From Tricholoma matsutake (lineage: Eukaryota; Basidiomycota; Agaricomycetes; Agaricales; Tricholomataceae), in assembly GCA_026075535.2 (NCBI GenBank), contig AP026548.1, forward strand, positions 8,866,001 to 8,930,000: 64,000 nt of DNA. The letters run 5' to 3'. Below the pieces are notes generated by a model that did no database searches, had not been told where the DNA came from, and saw nothing but the letters and a program-made list of their open reading frames with translations. The position numbers and the translations under genes were made by a program. Shown here one piece after another: positions 1 through 10,382 of this stretch (within the stretch, counting starts at the first letter, position 1; each line of letters opens with the position of its first letter).

Positions 1-230
1 GTAGAGGGAGTGGACACAACAATATATTTGCATGGTAGTTTATGCTCCCATGATTTAATTTTGGGGTGTGGAGCAGAGGGAGAGATGGGAAGAGCAGGTA
101 TATCTTTAGCCAACTTTGAAGGGTCAGAGAGGGGAACAGTCACAGGAATAGATTCATACTCTGGGGATTCAACTGACAAGACTTCAAAGTGGTTATGCAC
201 AGGCAGTGAGGGCATACAATTCACTTGCTG
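1..230 (-). pseudogene. start of gypsy pol (linker before protease), partial
   Basis: This matches the first part of the pol frame of G1 at 47007-47229, in a different frame from gag, as in G1. Only the Pro/Ser-rich linker is inside the window; the protease and everything downstream lie to the left. No catalytic residues are visible, so the call rests on alignment to the complete copy. Confidence 0.7.
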
Positions 231-1494
231 CAAATAGAAAAATCCTGCTCCTCTGCAACTTCTGACTTGATCTCCTCTGCAACCTGATCCTTTGCTTCCT
301 CGACATCTACAAGCACCAACAAGTCTTGGAGGAGTTCATCTTGCCCCTCAGGGGTGAGCATGTGGATATTCTGACAATGGGGACACACTCCAGCCCTGTG
401 CCCAGTTTCCCCACAGTGGTAGCAGAGCTCCAACCTACCCACATGGCTGTGGGCTGCATCAACATCCATTGGTACTGGGACATTGATGGCTGGTGTGGGA
501 GTCTGATGAACAGGAATGGGGTTAAGGTGGGGAAGGGTTCAATTGAAGGTGTAGGGTGCACGAGTGGTAGTTGGAGCACAGAATGCAGTGTTAAATGCCG
601 CATTTGTGAGTCGGTTCTCATCACAGAGTGAAGCAGCTTCATACCAAGCATAGATATTATTGTCCACTGGGTGCCCTTCCAACATCTGTGCAATCTGGTC
701 CTGAATTTCTCAATTGAGGCCCTGTCGGAACTCCACCATCACTGGTAACCCACTCCCATATCCTGCCATGTCCACCAAATCCTTAAACTCATCAATATAA
801 TTGTCCATGGATCGACGTGCCTGGTGGTAAGAGGATGACTTGAGTTGTGTCACTGCTCAGTGGTGCTTGTTGAGGGGACAAAAGTGGCATACAAACTCAG
901 CTCGAAAGTCACCCCAAGTGGAGAAAGGTAGAGAACTGAGTTCTTTAGTTTGGTGCAGAATACGGTCCACATAGAGATAGGTGCGTTCAGATTTCATGTA
1001 TGTGAAGGCCCAATAAATTTTTGCACCCTCATTGACAAATTGATGCGACTGGAGACTGATGTATAGCTCACAGGAATTAAGGAATGCACACCCCTGAGCA
1101 TGTGCACCATTAAATTTGGCAGGGGGAGATGGTTTGATCTGGGCGCGCTCTTTAGTGGGCATGTTTGGCAGCACATCGTTGTTGGGTGCACTTGGAGTCG
1201 CAATGGGGGGAATATTGGTCATAGGGTTAATCTGGAGGGTCCTGATGGAGTTTTTGATCATAGATTTTAGCAAATCAATTTGCGCGCGTATTCCGGAAAC
1301 GTCGCGTTCAAGCGTGTCGAGGCGCTCTGATGCAACCATTTTGCTAGGGGGCGCATTTGGTAAAAATGGTGGTGCAGTAAAGGCAGAACTGTCTGGAACG
1401 GTGTGTAGGGAGTCTGTGGAGCTTTGGGAAGTGTCGTCCACTCAGTACCTGCCTATCTTGGGCAGTGTGTTCATGATTTCGGGCCTTAGGAGAG
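221..1494 (-). pseudogene. gypsy gag (capsid plus CCHC zinc knuckle), decayed
   Basis: Gag would form the particle and bind element RNA. An N-terminal coiled region near 1240-1330 is followed by a Pro-rich spacer, the capsid core (FLNSCELYISLQ, IYWAFTYMKSER) and a C-terminal knuckle CYHCGETGHRAGVC (CX2CX4HX4C). In-frame TGA stops occur near 860, 710 and 535. In G1 the equivalent codons are CGA at two of these (HRAVTR, FNRSLP) and CAA at the third. The ORF is otherwise collinear with G1 gag. The upstream start is not an ATG in the visible frame, so the true start is uncertain. Confidence 0.85.
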
Positions 1495-1504
1495 AGTTTC
1501 CTGC

Positions 1505-1938
1505 TACAAGGGCAACCTCAGCCTCTAGCAATGGGAAATCCAAAGTTAAATTATACTACATATTACAGGAATCGGGGATGCACCTAGCAAAGGGAAATCC
1601 GAAGAGAAAACTCTAAGGATCCCTTTGCCGATGCCCAGTATATGTGAAGACGACAAAAATCAAATAATAACCTAAAAATAGAAAAGGCAGAGATAGGCAG
1701 ATCAAGGCTGCTGAATGACATCATACCAAGGGGTAGATGTTGGAAGGGGTGCTCCACCTCTAAATATAAAACTTTCAACATGCACAAACATGATAGAAAG
1801 GGAAATTAGTAATAAAATCTGGAAAAATCATAGAAAATGGAAGAATAGAAGGAAATGAAATGAGGAAAAATATAGAAAGAATGTAAAAAATAGGAGATAC
1901 ACACAGGGCACCCCCCTAGTCCCCCTAGTCCCCTTACA
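1505..1938 (-). repeat. 5' LTR of G1-type element (LTR A)
   Basis: On the minus strand it begins TGTAAGGGGACTAGG and ends GGTTGCCCTTGTA. It matches the other G1 LTRs at 5654-6078, 41735-42160, 42901-43326 and 48511-48935. The length is 434 bases against 425-426 elsewhere, because CCCCTAGT is duplicated near the outer end. It keeps the CCTTAGAG transcription-start-like site and an upstream TATA. Confidence 0.92.
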
Positions 1939-2072
1939 CCTAGTTGGAAGACCTTTGTGGACCCCTATAATGGGAATGCCAACAACCTCAATGATCCAGA
2001 TCCAAAACACCATATTAGTTTATAGGTATAATACAAGAGGAATACAAGATATGGGCCAACTGAAGTAATAAT

Positions 2073-2792
2073 GGGAATAATGGAAATGGTAGCACTAACC
2101 TGGTTAATACCCAGATGGCTACTAGTAAATCCCTGGAAGCTCATATTAAGGATCACAAAGAAAGTGCAAAACCATATTGCGAACACTGCAAGAAACCTGG
2201 ACACTGGACAAGTAAATGCTGCAAATTCCCAGGAAATAAGTGTTATAATTGTGGAAAATATGGACACCACACAAAGGATTGCCAAAAGAAGAAGGGGGAC
2301 AAGAATAAAGACAAGGGGAAGAAAGGCGAGGGGACTGTGGAAGAAATGATCAATCAAATAGCATATTGTGTTCCCAGTTGATGAAGAACTTCATAATTTT
2401 GATACATTCAATGCCTGTAACACTGATGGCAATGATGAGCACTTGATCTTTTATCATTGGTTAGTGGATTCAGTGACAACCTTGCATGTAACACATCAGT
2501 GAGAAGCCTTTACTGATTACACACCTTTGGGAAATATTTCCATAACAGGTGTAGGAGGCAAAGAAGTGAAAATTGCAGGCCACAGAACCATTGAATTAGT
2601 TTCAATATGTAAAGGTCAAAGCTACATTCTATGTTTGGAAAATGCTCTACATGTGCTTGGAACACAAAATAATTTGATTTTGTTGGGGGTGATGGGATGA
2701 TGCCAGAGGAAAATATACAGGTGGAGAGGGACAAATCACTCTTATTACAAGAGATGGTAACCCAATAGCTCACAGCACCAAAGTCAATAATC
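2073..2792 (+). pseudogene. copia gag C-terminus and protease start
   Basis: The 2115-2381 frame carries two adjacent zinc knuckles, CEHCKKPGHWTSKC and CYNCGKYGHHTKDC, both CX2CX4HX4C, then a Lys-rich tail. Downstream comes the copia protease region WLVDSVTTLHVTHQ, where functional relatives have DSGTTSH, so the Gly next to the catalytic Asp is lost. The stop after HQ is TGA where Arg is expected. The remainder (ITGVGGKEVKIAG, then an LHVLGTQNNLI segment) is typical of the protease to pre-integrase spacer. It ends at the insertion point at 2792. Confidence 0.85.
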
Positions 2793-2958
2793 TGTAAGAG
2801 TGCCTCTTACATCAGCATTGCATTATCACATGTTATTCTGTTGGTATATAGTCTACACTTCAAGTACTTGCACTGTATTTTAGATTCCTCCCTTGAAATA
2901 TATTGAGTTCCTTATAGTTTCTCTATCCCTGAGTGTTGGAAGCTTTGGCTTCCTTCCA
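2793..2958 (+). repeat. left LTR-like terminal repeat of the peroxidase element
   Basis: The 166-base repeat matches 7467-7650 almost throughout; the right copy has an extra stretch of about 18 bases near TGCATGTCTATTATCACA. It contains TATATTGAGTTCCTTAT. Ten bases of this (2906-2915) are complementary to 2969-2978 just inside the element, a weak hint of self-priming. Confidence 0.85.
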
Positions 2959-3251
2959 CTTTTTTTAAATAAGGAACTTACTATCCACACTCTAGTACTC
3001 TCTCACGATGCACATCTTTTCTTTACCCCACCGACCCTGGAATTTCCAAAACAGTTATTTTTTTTCACACCAGACACAGAACAATAGCACTCCCTCTCTG
3101 AACTATTGTCAATTGTACTCTCATTTATACACCGCCCATACTCCATCTCCACCCTGCATGTCTCACTCAGCTGCAAACACATGAGAACAATAACCACCAC
3201 AACTGCCTCCCCTCCTGCTTCAGAACCACCAGTGAAGGTCCTTTCCTTTCA

Positions 3252-4142
3252 ATGCATCTTATGAGCTGCATGCTTGCAATGCTTCACTTTCCTTTTTGTT
3301 TTTCACTAGTCCTTATCCTTGCTGCCTCATGTCTCTCATATCCAGATATCCAATATGACACTCTTGAATGCCTTGTGTATGAGGGACACAAAGCAGATGG
3401 TTCTAGCTTAGCATCCATTGTTCATCCATGCTGATACAGGCCTGGCACCAATGGTTCCATTGCTGCCAAATGGCTATGCTTCGCTTTTCATGATGTGATC
3501 ATGCACAATAAGTCTGATGGAAGTGGAGGTGTAGATGGCTCAATAGCATATGAGCTTGGCTGGTCAGGGAACTCTGCTGTTGGAAACCCAGCTGCTCCAC
3601 AGTTCTCCAACTTCGATACCTCCTCCTCTGATGACAATTTGGTGGTGATGCAATACCTAGATGGAATCACTCAAAATCCTCTTGTCATTAACTCAGACAA
3701 AAATATGACATCTGATATGAGGATCTTTTCTTCAGACTCCAATACCACTGTGTGCAGCATGGTATCGCCAGCTGTGCACTCCAGCACATGTCAAAGCATC
3801 TTGGAAAGGGTGATCAACCTGGTCCCAGGTAATGTTACACTCACCCCACCAATCATGTTGCTCCCTGTTAAAGTCCAGGATGTTCAGCTAACCTTTGAGC
3901 AGAACATGCTTGTATTCAAAGCTTCTCTTCATCTGCTACAAGAAATTGGAGCCCCCATCAACATGAATTGCACTGTTATGATGTTGTGGTGCAACAAACA
4001 TGGGGGAACCGCAAATTGCAATGGTGTAACAAGGTCCATTCTGCCTGCAAGCACAGTTAATGAAGGCCCAACCTTTCTCCCATAACACAACACCAAAACT
4101 ACTCTTTCATCAATTACAACTTCATTGTCCCTGTCAACCTGT
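3252..4142 (+). pseudogene. captured secreted heme peroxidase (class II-like), decayed and internally deleted
   Basis: A signal-peptide-like start (LHFPFCFSLVLILAASCLS) leads into YDTLECLVYEG and the distal heme-site motif FAFHD followed by GSGGVDGSI, typical of the fungal plant-peroxidase superfamily. The distal Arg is Cys here (WLCFAFHD), one CpG transition from Arg. Then sequence jumps to the C-terminal domain (VVMQYLDGITQNPLV, TCQSILERVI, ITLLP-like LLPVKV), so the centre with the proximal His is deleted. A TGA after IVHPC and a one-base shift near 4095-4115 also break it. No introns are visible, suggesting capture via RNA. It lies wholly inside an LTR-bounded element. Confidence 0.75.
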
Positions 4143-7100
4143 TGCCCCCTGCTTGCCCCCCTTTCCCCTCATCTCTACATGACCTCCTCAACCTTACATA
4201 CCACCTCTACCAGCACTGCCGATGCCACTGTACAAACAGCACTGAATGATGAGCCATGGCCAGCACACAAGAGTGCTGGCACCTCCACAGAACCCCCAGA
4301 CACATCTCTGAACCCCTCCATGCACCTCAGCACTCCACTGCCACCCCTGCCATCTGCCATGATGCCATTGACAAAACCTGCACAGCCCCCATCAGCCCTG
4401 TCAACAATGCCATCAATGATGCCAACATTGTTGTCAACCACCACCACCACCCCTTCCCTTGCCCCCAGACCAGTCCCAAACACCTTGAAAATGACGCCAC
4501 ACCCTGCCTAGCCAACATACAGCCCTACTACAGACTCCCCAGCCCCTCGTCTTGAGCCCTGAGCCTCACCATCCCTCTGCCACATTACAGCCACCAACTG
4601 CCACAACACCTGCTACAACCACCTCTGAAATGGTGCCTAGGGCTGTATCCAGCACCCAGATGATGGGTACCTCCCCAGAGAATGCTCACCAAGCCCCAAG
4701 CAACATACAACAAACATCCACAACCCAGCAAAACCAGTTGCAGGCATATGTGCCCACGTGTTCATCGAAACACATTGCCCACTCAACGACACCACTCTGC
4801 CCACCCAGCACAACTGCCACAGCACCATCGTTGCATCTGTCAATAACTCCCAAAACCCCCACTCTGCCCCACTCAACACCATGCACTGCAGCTGTAAAGG
4901 TTATCTCGTCTGGGACTCCCACTTTCTGTTTTTCCCTCCTGTTGTTTCAATCATGACCTTGCTTCACCTACTCCTCATATCCATATCTATCACTCTCATT
5001 TACCCATTCCTGGGCTCCAGCTCAAGCTCCAGTGCACCGCCTCTCTAGCTCCATCTCCAGCACCTAGCATCGACTCGACCACCCAAATTGCCCCCAGTAC
5101 CAATGAGATGCCTACCCAAACAGAGAATGAACCCCACCCAGCTCCTGTTGCCCCCAGCATGCCCTCCCCCAATCTTCTGTTGATGCTACCACGTCACAGC
5201 GAGCAGCAATGACAAAAAGATTTGCTGACAGTATTCTAGAACAACCACCAGCACTGTCCAGACAGTGGCACGCACTCCCTAAACAACCTGCAGCCCCTCT
5301 ACAGCCTCTACAGCTCCTCATCTCATGACCAGAACTGCCGGTTGCCACCACCACATCATTGTTAACAATGGCAACAAATTTGGCTGTAACCACCCCAGAA
5401 ACAGCATCTAGGGCCGCATCTAACACCCAGGAAGCACCCTGCATGCAGGAGACTCCCCACCACACTGTAAGCAACACATGGAAGTTGTCTACAGCCCACC
5501 AGATGGTGTTATGCAACCAAATGTGAATGCATTCACCAGAACACATCTGATGCTCTGACGACCTGTACAACTTCCCACACCACCCTGTCCACCCCAGCTC
5601 AGCTCCCTGACCCCAGTTCAACACCTTGAGCCATGCAATGCAACTGCCATGTCTGTAAGGGGACTAGGGGGGTGCCCTGTGTGTTTCTCCTATTTTTTAT
5701 GTTTGTTCTATATTTTCCCTCACTTCATTTCCTTCTATTCTTCATTTTCTATGATTTTTCCGGATTTTATTACTAATTTCCCTTTCTATCATGTTTGTGC
5801 ATGTTGTCAGTTTTATATTTAGAGGTGGAGCACCCCTTCCAACATCTACCCCTTGGTATGATGTCATTCGGCGGCCTTGATCTGCCTATCTCCGCCTTTT
5901 CTATTTTTAGGTTATTATTTGATTTTTGTTGTCTTCACATATACTGGGCATCAGCAAAGGGATCCTTAGAGTTTTCTCTTTGGATTTCCCTTTGCTAGGT
6001 GCATCCCCAATCCCTGTAATATGTAGTATAATTTTAACTTTGGATTTCCCTTTGCTAGAGGCTGAGGTTGCCCTTATAATGTCATACTCAATGACCCTGG
6101 TTCACCCACTCCCAGCACTTTCAGAATGAGACTCAGCACCTGCAAATGACAAAGCATGGACATAAACCCTCCAGATCACCCACACAGCCTGTCCCAACCC
6201 TCCAGCTCACCCCAGAAATGAGTCACCTCTCTGTCACCTGTATCCTATGTCATACATGACATTTCATGCACCCACCATGTCACAGGCCCCTGGAACAACT
6301 CTGCCAGACTGACGAGCCCCAACGATGACCTGTACCACTGCCCCAGCCCCTCTGCTCCCCCCAGCCTGTGCCCCTGCTCCCTGTCCCACACCTTGAACAA
6401 CCCAACATGACTGCCATGTCATTGTTGATGTGTCCATCAACAACAGCTGAATCACCTGCTCCACACCATGTAGGACTGTGAGCCACAGCTCAGGAATGAT
6501 GAGACACATGGCCAGAACCAGCAGAACACCTGCAAAACATGTCCCAATGCCCCTGCTCACTCCCAAACCCCCAAAAACAAGCTGTATCACTGTCACTTAT
6601 GTCCTACACCCCTGCTGTGTCACCCACGATGCCATCCACACCCATGGACACCCACCGTCTGCCCTCCACGCCCCTTTGACTGTACATAGCCCCCCATCAC
6701 TACCAGAATGGTGCCCTAGGGCACCTAGTGAACCCCAGATGGCTCCCCAGAGGCTGCCACCATGCCCAGCATGGCCTGAAGACACCACTCTGCCCCAGAC
6801 ACCCCATATGTGAGCTGCCTCACTGCTGCCAACACCTCAGACCCCAGCCATGTCAGCAACAACACCTTTGACATCCCCAGAACCACCTACAGCATTCAGC
6901 CCACCCCAACCCATTTTCCTGTCCCCCTACTGAACACCTTGAGCCACACTGTGTCACCACCATGTCGCCGTCAACGTGTCTGTCGATGATGGCTGGGCCT
7001 CTACAGGTCTGGCCTCCCACCATGTTCATTCCACCTGCCCTCCACCACCACCAGCACCATGGCACTGTCCGACCCATATAACTGGCCCTGTCCCCAGCAC

Positions 7101-7466
7101 CACATCACCGGCGAGGTTGACCTCCATTCAGCAAATACCCCCTGCAACCCACACCCCATTCTGCCCCACACTCATTCCACATCCATGTCTGCAGCCCCAG
7201 CCATGTCACTGGCGGTTGACCTCCATCCATGCCCCCATCCATGTCACTAGCACCATCCACAGCACCAGCCCCATCCACATCACCAGCCCTGTCCCCATCC
7301 ACATCACCTGTCCTGCCCCATCACCAGCCCTGCACCCCTGCACTGCACCTGTCCAACTCTGACTCAGTGTTCTGGCAAACACGTAAAGTTATTTGGGATT
7401 ACTACCACGACCACATTTACCTCACCACCTGCCCCCCCCAGTCATTTTTTTTGGAGTATGAGAGAG
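4143..7466 (+). repeat. degenerate Pro/Thr/Ser-coding tandem repeat tract
   Basis: This strand is C- and A-rich with recurrent CCAC, CTGTC and CACCTTGA words. Long open frames here in several frames are a by-product of composition. A related block (GGTGCC-TAGGGC followed by AGCACCCAGATG-like sequence) recurs near 4630, 5397 and 6709, giving an old repeat of roughly 0.8 kb once the solo LTR is removed. No conserved protein is recognisable. A purine-rich GGAGTATGAGAGAG precedes the right LTR at 7453-7466 and could be a polypurine tract. Confidence 0.6.
5654..6078 (+). repeat. solo LTR of G1 type (LTR B)
   Basis: A complete 425-base G1 LTR begins TGTAAGGGGACTAGG and ends GGTTGCCCTTATA. It is flanked by a perfect 5-base duplication ATGTC at 5649-5653 and 6079-6083. 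No internal element sequence is attached. This is the product of LTR-LTR recombination after insertion into the peroxidase-bearing element. Confidence 0.95.
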
Positions 7467-7650
7467 TGTAAGAGTGCCTTTTACATCAGCATTGCATTAT
7501 CACATGCATGTCTATTATCACATGTTATTCTGTTGGTATATAGTCTACACTTCGAGTACTTGCACTGTATTCTAGATTCCTCCCTTGAAATATATTAAGT
7601 TCCTTATAGTTTCTCCATCCCTGAGTGTTGGAAGCTTCAGCTTCCTTCCA
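7467..7650 (+). repeat. right LTR-like terminal repeat of the peroxidase element
   Basis: The 184-base partner of 2793-2958 starts TGTAAGAGTGCC and ends at CTTCCTTCCA. It is followed directly by the target duplication TAATC and resumed copia coding sequence. Differences from the left copy are mostly C/T and G/A changes plus one short length change. Confidence 0.85.
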
Positions 7651-8076
7651 TAATCATTTATACAAGATGGGGATGGTTATTCAGCAAACACATCATACCT
7701 CTCCAAATGTTGATGGATCACATGTTCATCAAACATTTGTTGGGAATGATGTGCCTCCAAATTGGGAAACTTAGCACTGACATTTTGGACCTATCAGGTA
7801 TACCAGACTTCAAAAATTATTGGACAGCAAATTAGTGGACAGATTCAACATTGATATCCAGTCACCAAGGCCAAATTGCATAGTGTGTACTGAGGCAAAG
7901 CAACATGTTGAACCCTTCCAAACAAAACATCAAACCCAGAGAATTGATGCATATTGACTTGTGGGGAAAATATGTGATCAAATCTAATAATGGACATCAA
8001 TATTATCTGCTATTTGTTGATGACACAAAGAGATATATTACTGTGGAATGTCTGAAGGAAAAATCAGGAACAGCAC
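7651..8076 (+). pseudogene. copia GAG-pre-integrase and integrase start
   Basis: Translation gives LYKMGMVIQQTHHT and then the pre-integrase/zinc-binding region with KLLDSKLVDRFNID, CIVCTEAKQHVEPF and the integrase start (IDLWGKY-like, YYLLFVDDTKRYITVECLKEKSG) spread over several frames. FVDD contains the first catalytic Asp of a copia integrase. Frameshifts near 7765, 7930 and 7975 and stops make it a pseudogene. It continues the copia fragment ended at 2792 and is cut by the G4 LTR at 8077. Confidence 0.8.
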
Positions 8077-8712
8077 TGTAAGGGCAACCTTATGATCAGA
8101 GTCCTAAGAACTCGATACTTGCAAGGGAAAACCAAAGTTTAGATTCAATAACTATTGAACAAGGAAAGACCCATACCTTGCAAGGGAAAACCAAAGAGAA
8201 AACTCTAAGGAGTCCAGTGCAAGGCTGAAGTATATATATGGAAGGCATGCGACATTCTAAAATACTCGGAGCCCCTTCCATCCTAGCACTAATTCAGATC
8301 CAGGGTCGTGTTCCCATTTGGGGAGACAGCCATCAATCAGTGATAGTGTCCACATCAGGCCATACTTGGTAAGTGGTGTCCACATCAGGCCATGATTGGT
8401 AATGGGCATGCAAAGACATCCTCGATCATTTCCGCAGGCGCAATGATTGTGGAACTGGTTTGCACAAAGGCACAAACTGCAACAATGGTTTGTGCAGGGT
8501 ATTGACTGCAAGAATGGTGAGAGTACAATAAGGGCTGATGGATTGACATATCGGAATGTTTGTAGATGGTTGGTGCAAAAGGCGCCTCATTGCACAAAAA
8601 GGTGCCTCATTGCACAAAAAGGCACTTTGTTGCATGAACATTTGCGGGTGTGCGGAAAGGTTTGCAAATGTGCACCAACTATTGTAGGGGCTTGTAAGGT
8701 GTTCCCCTTACA
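8077..8712 (-). repeat. 3' LTR of G4
   Basis: The 636-base LTR on the minus strand begins TGTAAGGGGAACACC and ends GGTTGCCCTTACA. Next to it inside the element is the polypurine tract AAGGGGGGGGTGA (plus 8713-8725). It keeps a TATATATA box about 30 bases upstream of CCTTAGAGTTTTCT. It also has an internal short tandem repeat, GTGTCCACATCAGGCCAT at about 8349 and 8378. Confidence 0.9.
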
Positions 8713-8774
8713 TCACCCCCCCCTTAAGGTGCAGCATCCCAATGCGCAAAGTTCCATTGGTGCAGATCTCATGG

Positions 8775-10370
8775 TCAGAATCCCATCTGTCCAAAGGTAA
8801 GTGCATTAACATGTTTTGGGGCACTCAGATGAGCCCTGTAGAAGTTTGCGATTAGTTTTGTGGCATCGAGATCCTCCTCTGGAATCCATGAATTCTCTTT
8901 GTGCCCATAACTTTTCCATCTGACCAGATACTGCAACTTCCTACCCTTCATCCTGCTGTCCAGCACCTCATCCACCTCGTACCTCTCCTCTCCTCCTATG
9001 ATCTTGGGGGGCGGCGGTGGTTTTGCATGGCAACCTTCAATTGGGTCCATTGGCATGGGCATGAGCTTGATGACATGGAACACTGGATGTATTCGAGCCA
9101 TCAATGGTGGCAGTTGGAGGTGATATGCATGTGAGCCAACAGGATGAATGATTGGGTATGGCCCCAGGAAGCAGTGCACAAATTTTTTTGTGGGTCTAGT
9201 TGTGCTGATGTCCAAAGCATCCAGGAAGACCTTTTCACTGATTGCAAAAATTGGTGCAGGGATTCACCGTTGGTTATAGTACCTTGCCATGTCATCCTTC
9301 AATTTGGCAAGGGCGGCACAAGCCTCCTCCAACATCGACTTCATCTGATCCACAAACTCCTTGACTGCCTCAAGCCTCGAGGGTTGTTGGTTGGGCTCAA
9401 AACCCATCCACGGATGTCTGCCAGTGTCAACAAAGAAGGGGGAGTGCTGGGTGGATGAGTGGACATGGTTATTGTATGTGAATTTGTCAAGAGGGAGCAG
9501 AGTGTCCCAATCATTTTGGTGCTCATTCACAAAAATGTGGATGTACTGCTCGAGCTCCTGATTGACTTGTTCAGTCTGCCCATCGGACTGTGGGTGATAT
9601 GCTGTGGATGCCGAAATGGTGATCCCCAACAAGCAATACAATTTGTGCATGAATTGCGCTATGAACTGCAGTCCCTGATCTGAGAGCATCAATTTCAGGA
9701 GGCCATGAAGCTTCCACACATTCTGCAAGTACAATTGTGCCAATCCCAGCGCCATAACGGTGGTGTGAGTGGGTATGAAATGGCTGTGCTTGCTCACCAA
9801 GTCTACCACCACCATCGTCGCATCAAAGCCATGGGAGTCTGGAAGTTCGGTGATGAAATCAACACTTACCACATCCCAGCAATTTTCAGGGATTGGGAGG
9901 GGGTGTAGTTCACTGAAAGGTCAGCGCTTCTGCACCTTTGTGTGAAGACATAGATTGCAGGCCTTACAGTACTGACCAACAAAGTGTGACATGTTTGGCC
10001 ACCAGTAATTGCGCAAGATGAGTTCGAGTGTTTTCCAGTGTCCCGCATGTCCACCAATCTTGGAGTCATGATGCTGTTCAGCGATTTTGCATCGTAAGTC
10101 TGGTATGAGTGGAACATAAACATGATCACAAAACCTCCATAATCCATCCTCCTCTGTCCACTCTGAGCTTTGCAATGTCTTGCCTTTGGCCCTATCCAAC
10201 TCCTTCATTGCTAGTACCACCACATCTTTGCTCTTTCCATCCCGAACCCCCTTTTGCACTTTGCACAAGATATTTCGCTCCACTTTGATCGTCACCCCTT
10301 TGAGTGCGTGAATTGCGAAGAATTCGGGGTGGAGCAGGGTAGTGTCATGATTATCATCCACGCTGTTCGC
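8775..10370 (-). pseudogene. G4 integrase with C-terminal chromodomain
   Basis: Three pieces in the same frame (9921-10361, 9264-9872, 8775-9215) together form one integrase. They show the HHCC zinc region (H near QHHDSKIGGHAGH, then CKACNLCL), the DDE core (first Asp in VDFITELPD, then SDQGLQF, then Glu in QTEQVNQELEQYI) and an HPVFHVIKL tail. A chromodomain follows (YEVDEVLDSRMKG, YLVRWKSYG, NSWIPEEDLD). The intervening stops are point changes. Chromodomains target such elements to histone-marked heterochromatin. The enzyme would insert the cDNA; this copy is dead. Confidence 0.88.
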
Positions 10371-10382
10371 ATGATCAGCTCA

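Larger units (their letters stand above)
1..1938 (-). mobile_element. Ty3/gypsy element, G1 type, 5' part cut by window edge
   Basis: Bases 1 to about 1500 align with 47005-48510 of the complete G1 element and are followed by the same LTR. The element reads on the minus strand, so 1505-1938 is its 5' LTR and most of pol lies left of the window. Its outer edge, CCCTTACA at 1931-1938, abuts copia sequence, so it inserted into the copia remnant. The other target-site copy is outside the window. Compared with 47-48.5 kb it is poorer in CpG and therefore looks older. Confidence 0.9.
2793..7650 (+). mobile_element. non-autonomous LTR-type element carrying a captured peroxidase
   Basis: Direct terminal repeats at 2793-2958 and 7467-7650 both start TGTAAGAGTGCC and end CTTCCTTCCA. 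They are flanked by a perfect 5-base duplication TAATC (2788-2792 and 7651-7655). The interior, about 4.1 kb after removing a solo LTR, has no gag, protease, reverse transcriptase or integrase. It holds an intronless, decayed heme peroxidase gene (3252-4142) and a degenerate Pro/Thr-coding repeat. TG..CA ends and the 5-base duplication suggest integrase-mediated insertion with machinery in trans. A retrocopy bounded by chance repeats is less likely given both signals. Confidence 0.8.
1939..8076 (+). mobile_element. Ty1/copia remnant, split by later insertions
   Basis: Copia coding sequence occupies 1939-2792 and resumes at 7651-8076 in the same orientation. The gap is one inserted LTR-bounded element with target duplication TAATC. 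A G1-type element bounds the left side and the G4 LTR the right. Only about 1.3 kb of copia is left: the end of gag, the protease and the beginning of the GAG-pre-integrase/integrase part. Reverse transcriptase and both LTRs are missing. It is the oldest layer of the first 14 kb. Confidence 0.85.

Noticed and set aside
1505..6078. LTR A (1505-1938) and LTR B (5654-6078) as the two ends of one element
   Set aside because: They are in opposite orientation, and LTR B has its own perfect ATGTC duplication, so it is a solo LTR.
4125..7471. Long Pro/Thr-rich ORFs as real proteins
   Set aside because: They occur in several frames on both strands, change frame often and follow base composition; no domain or start context supports them.
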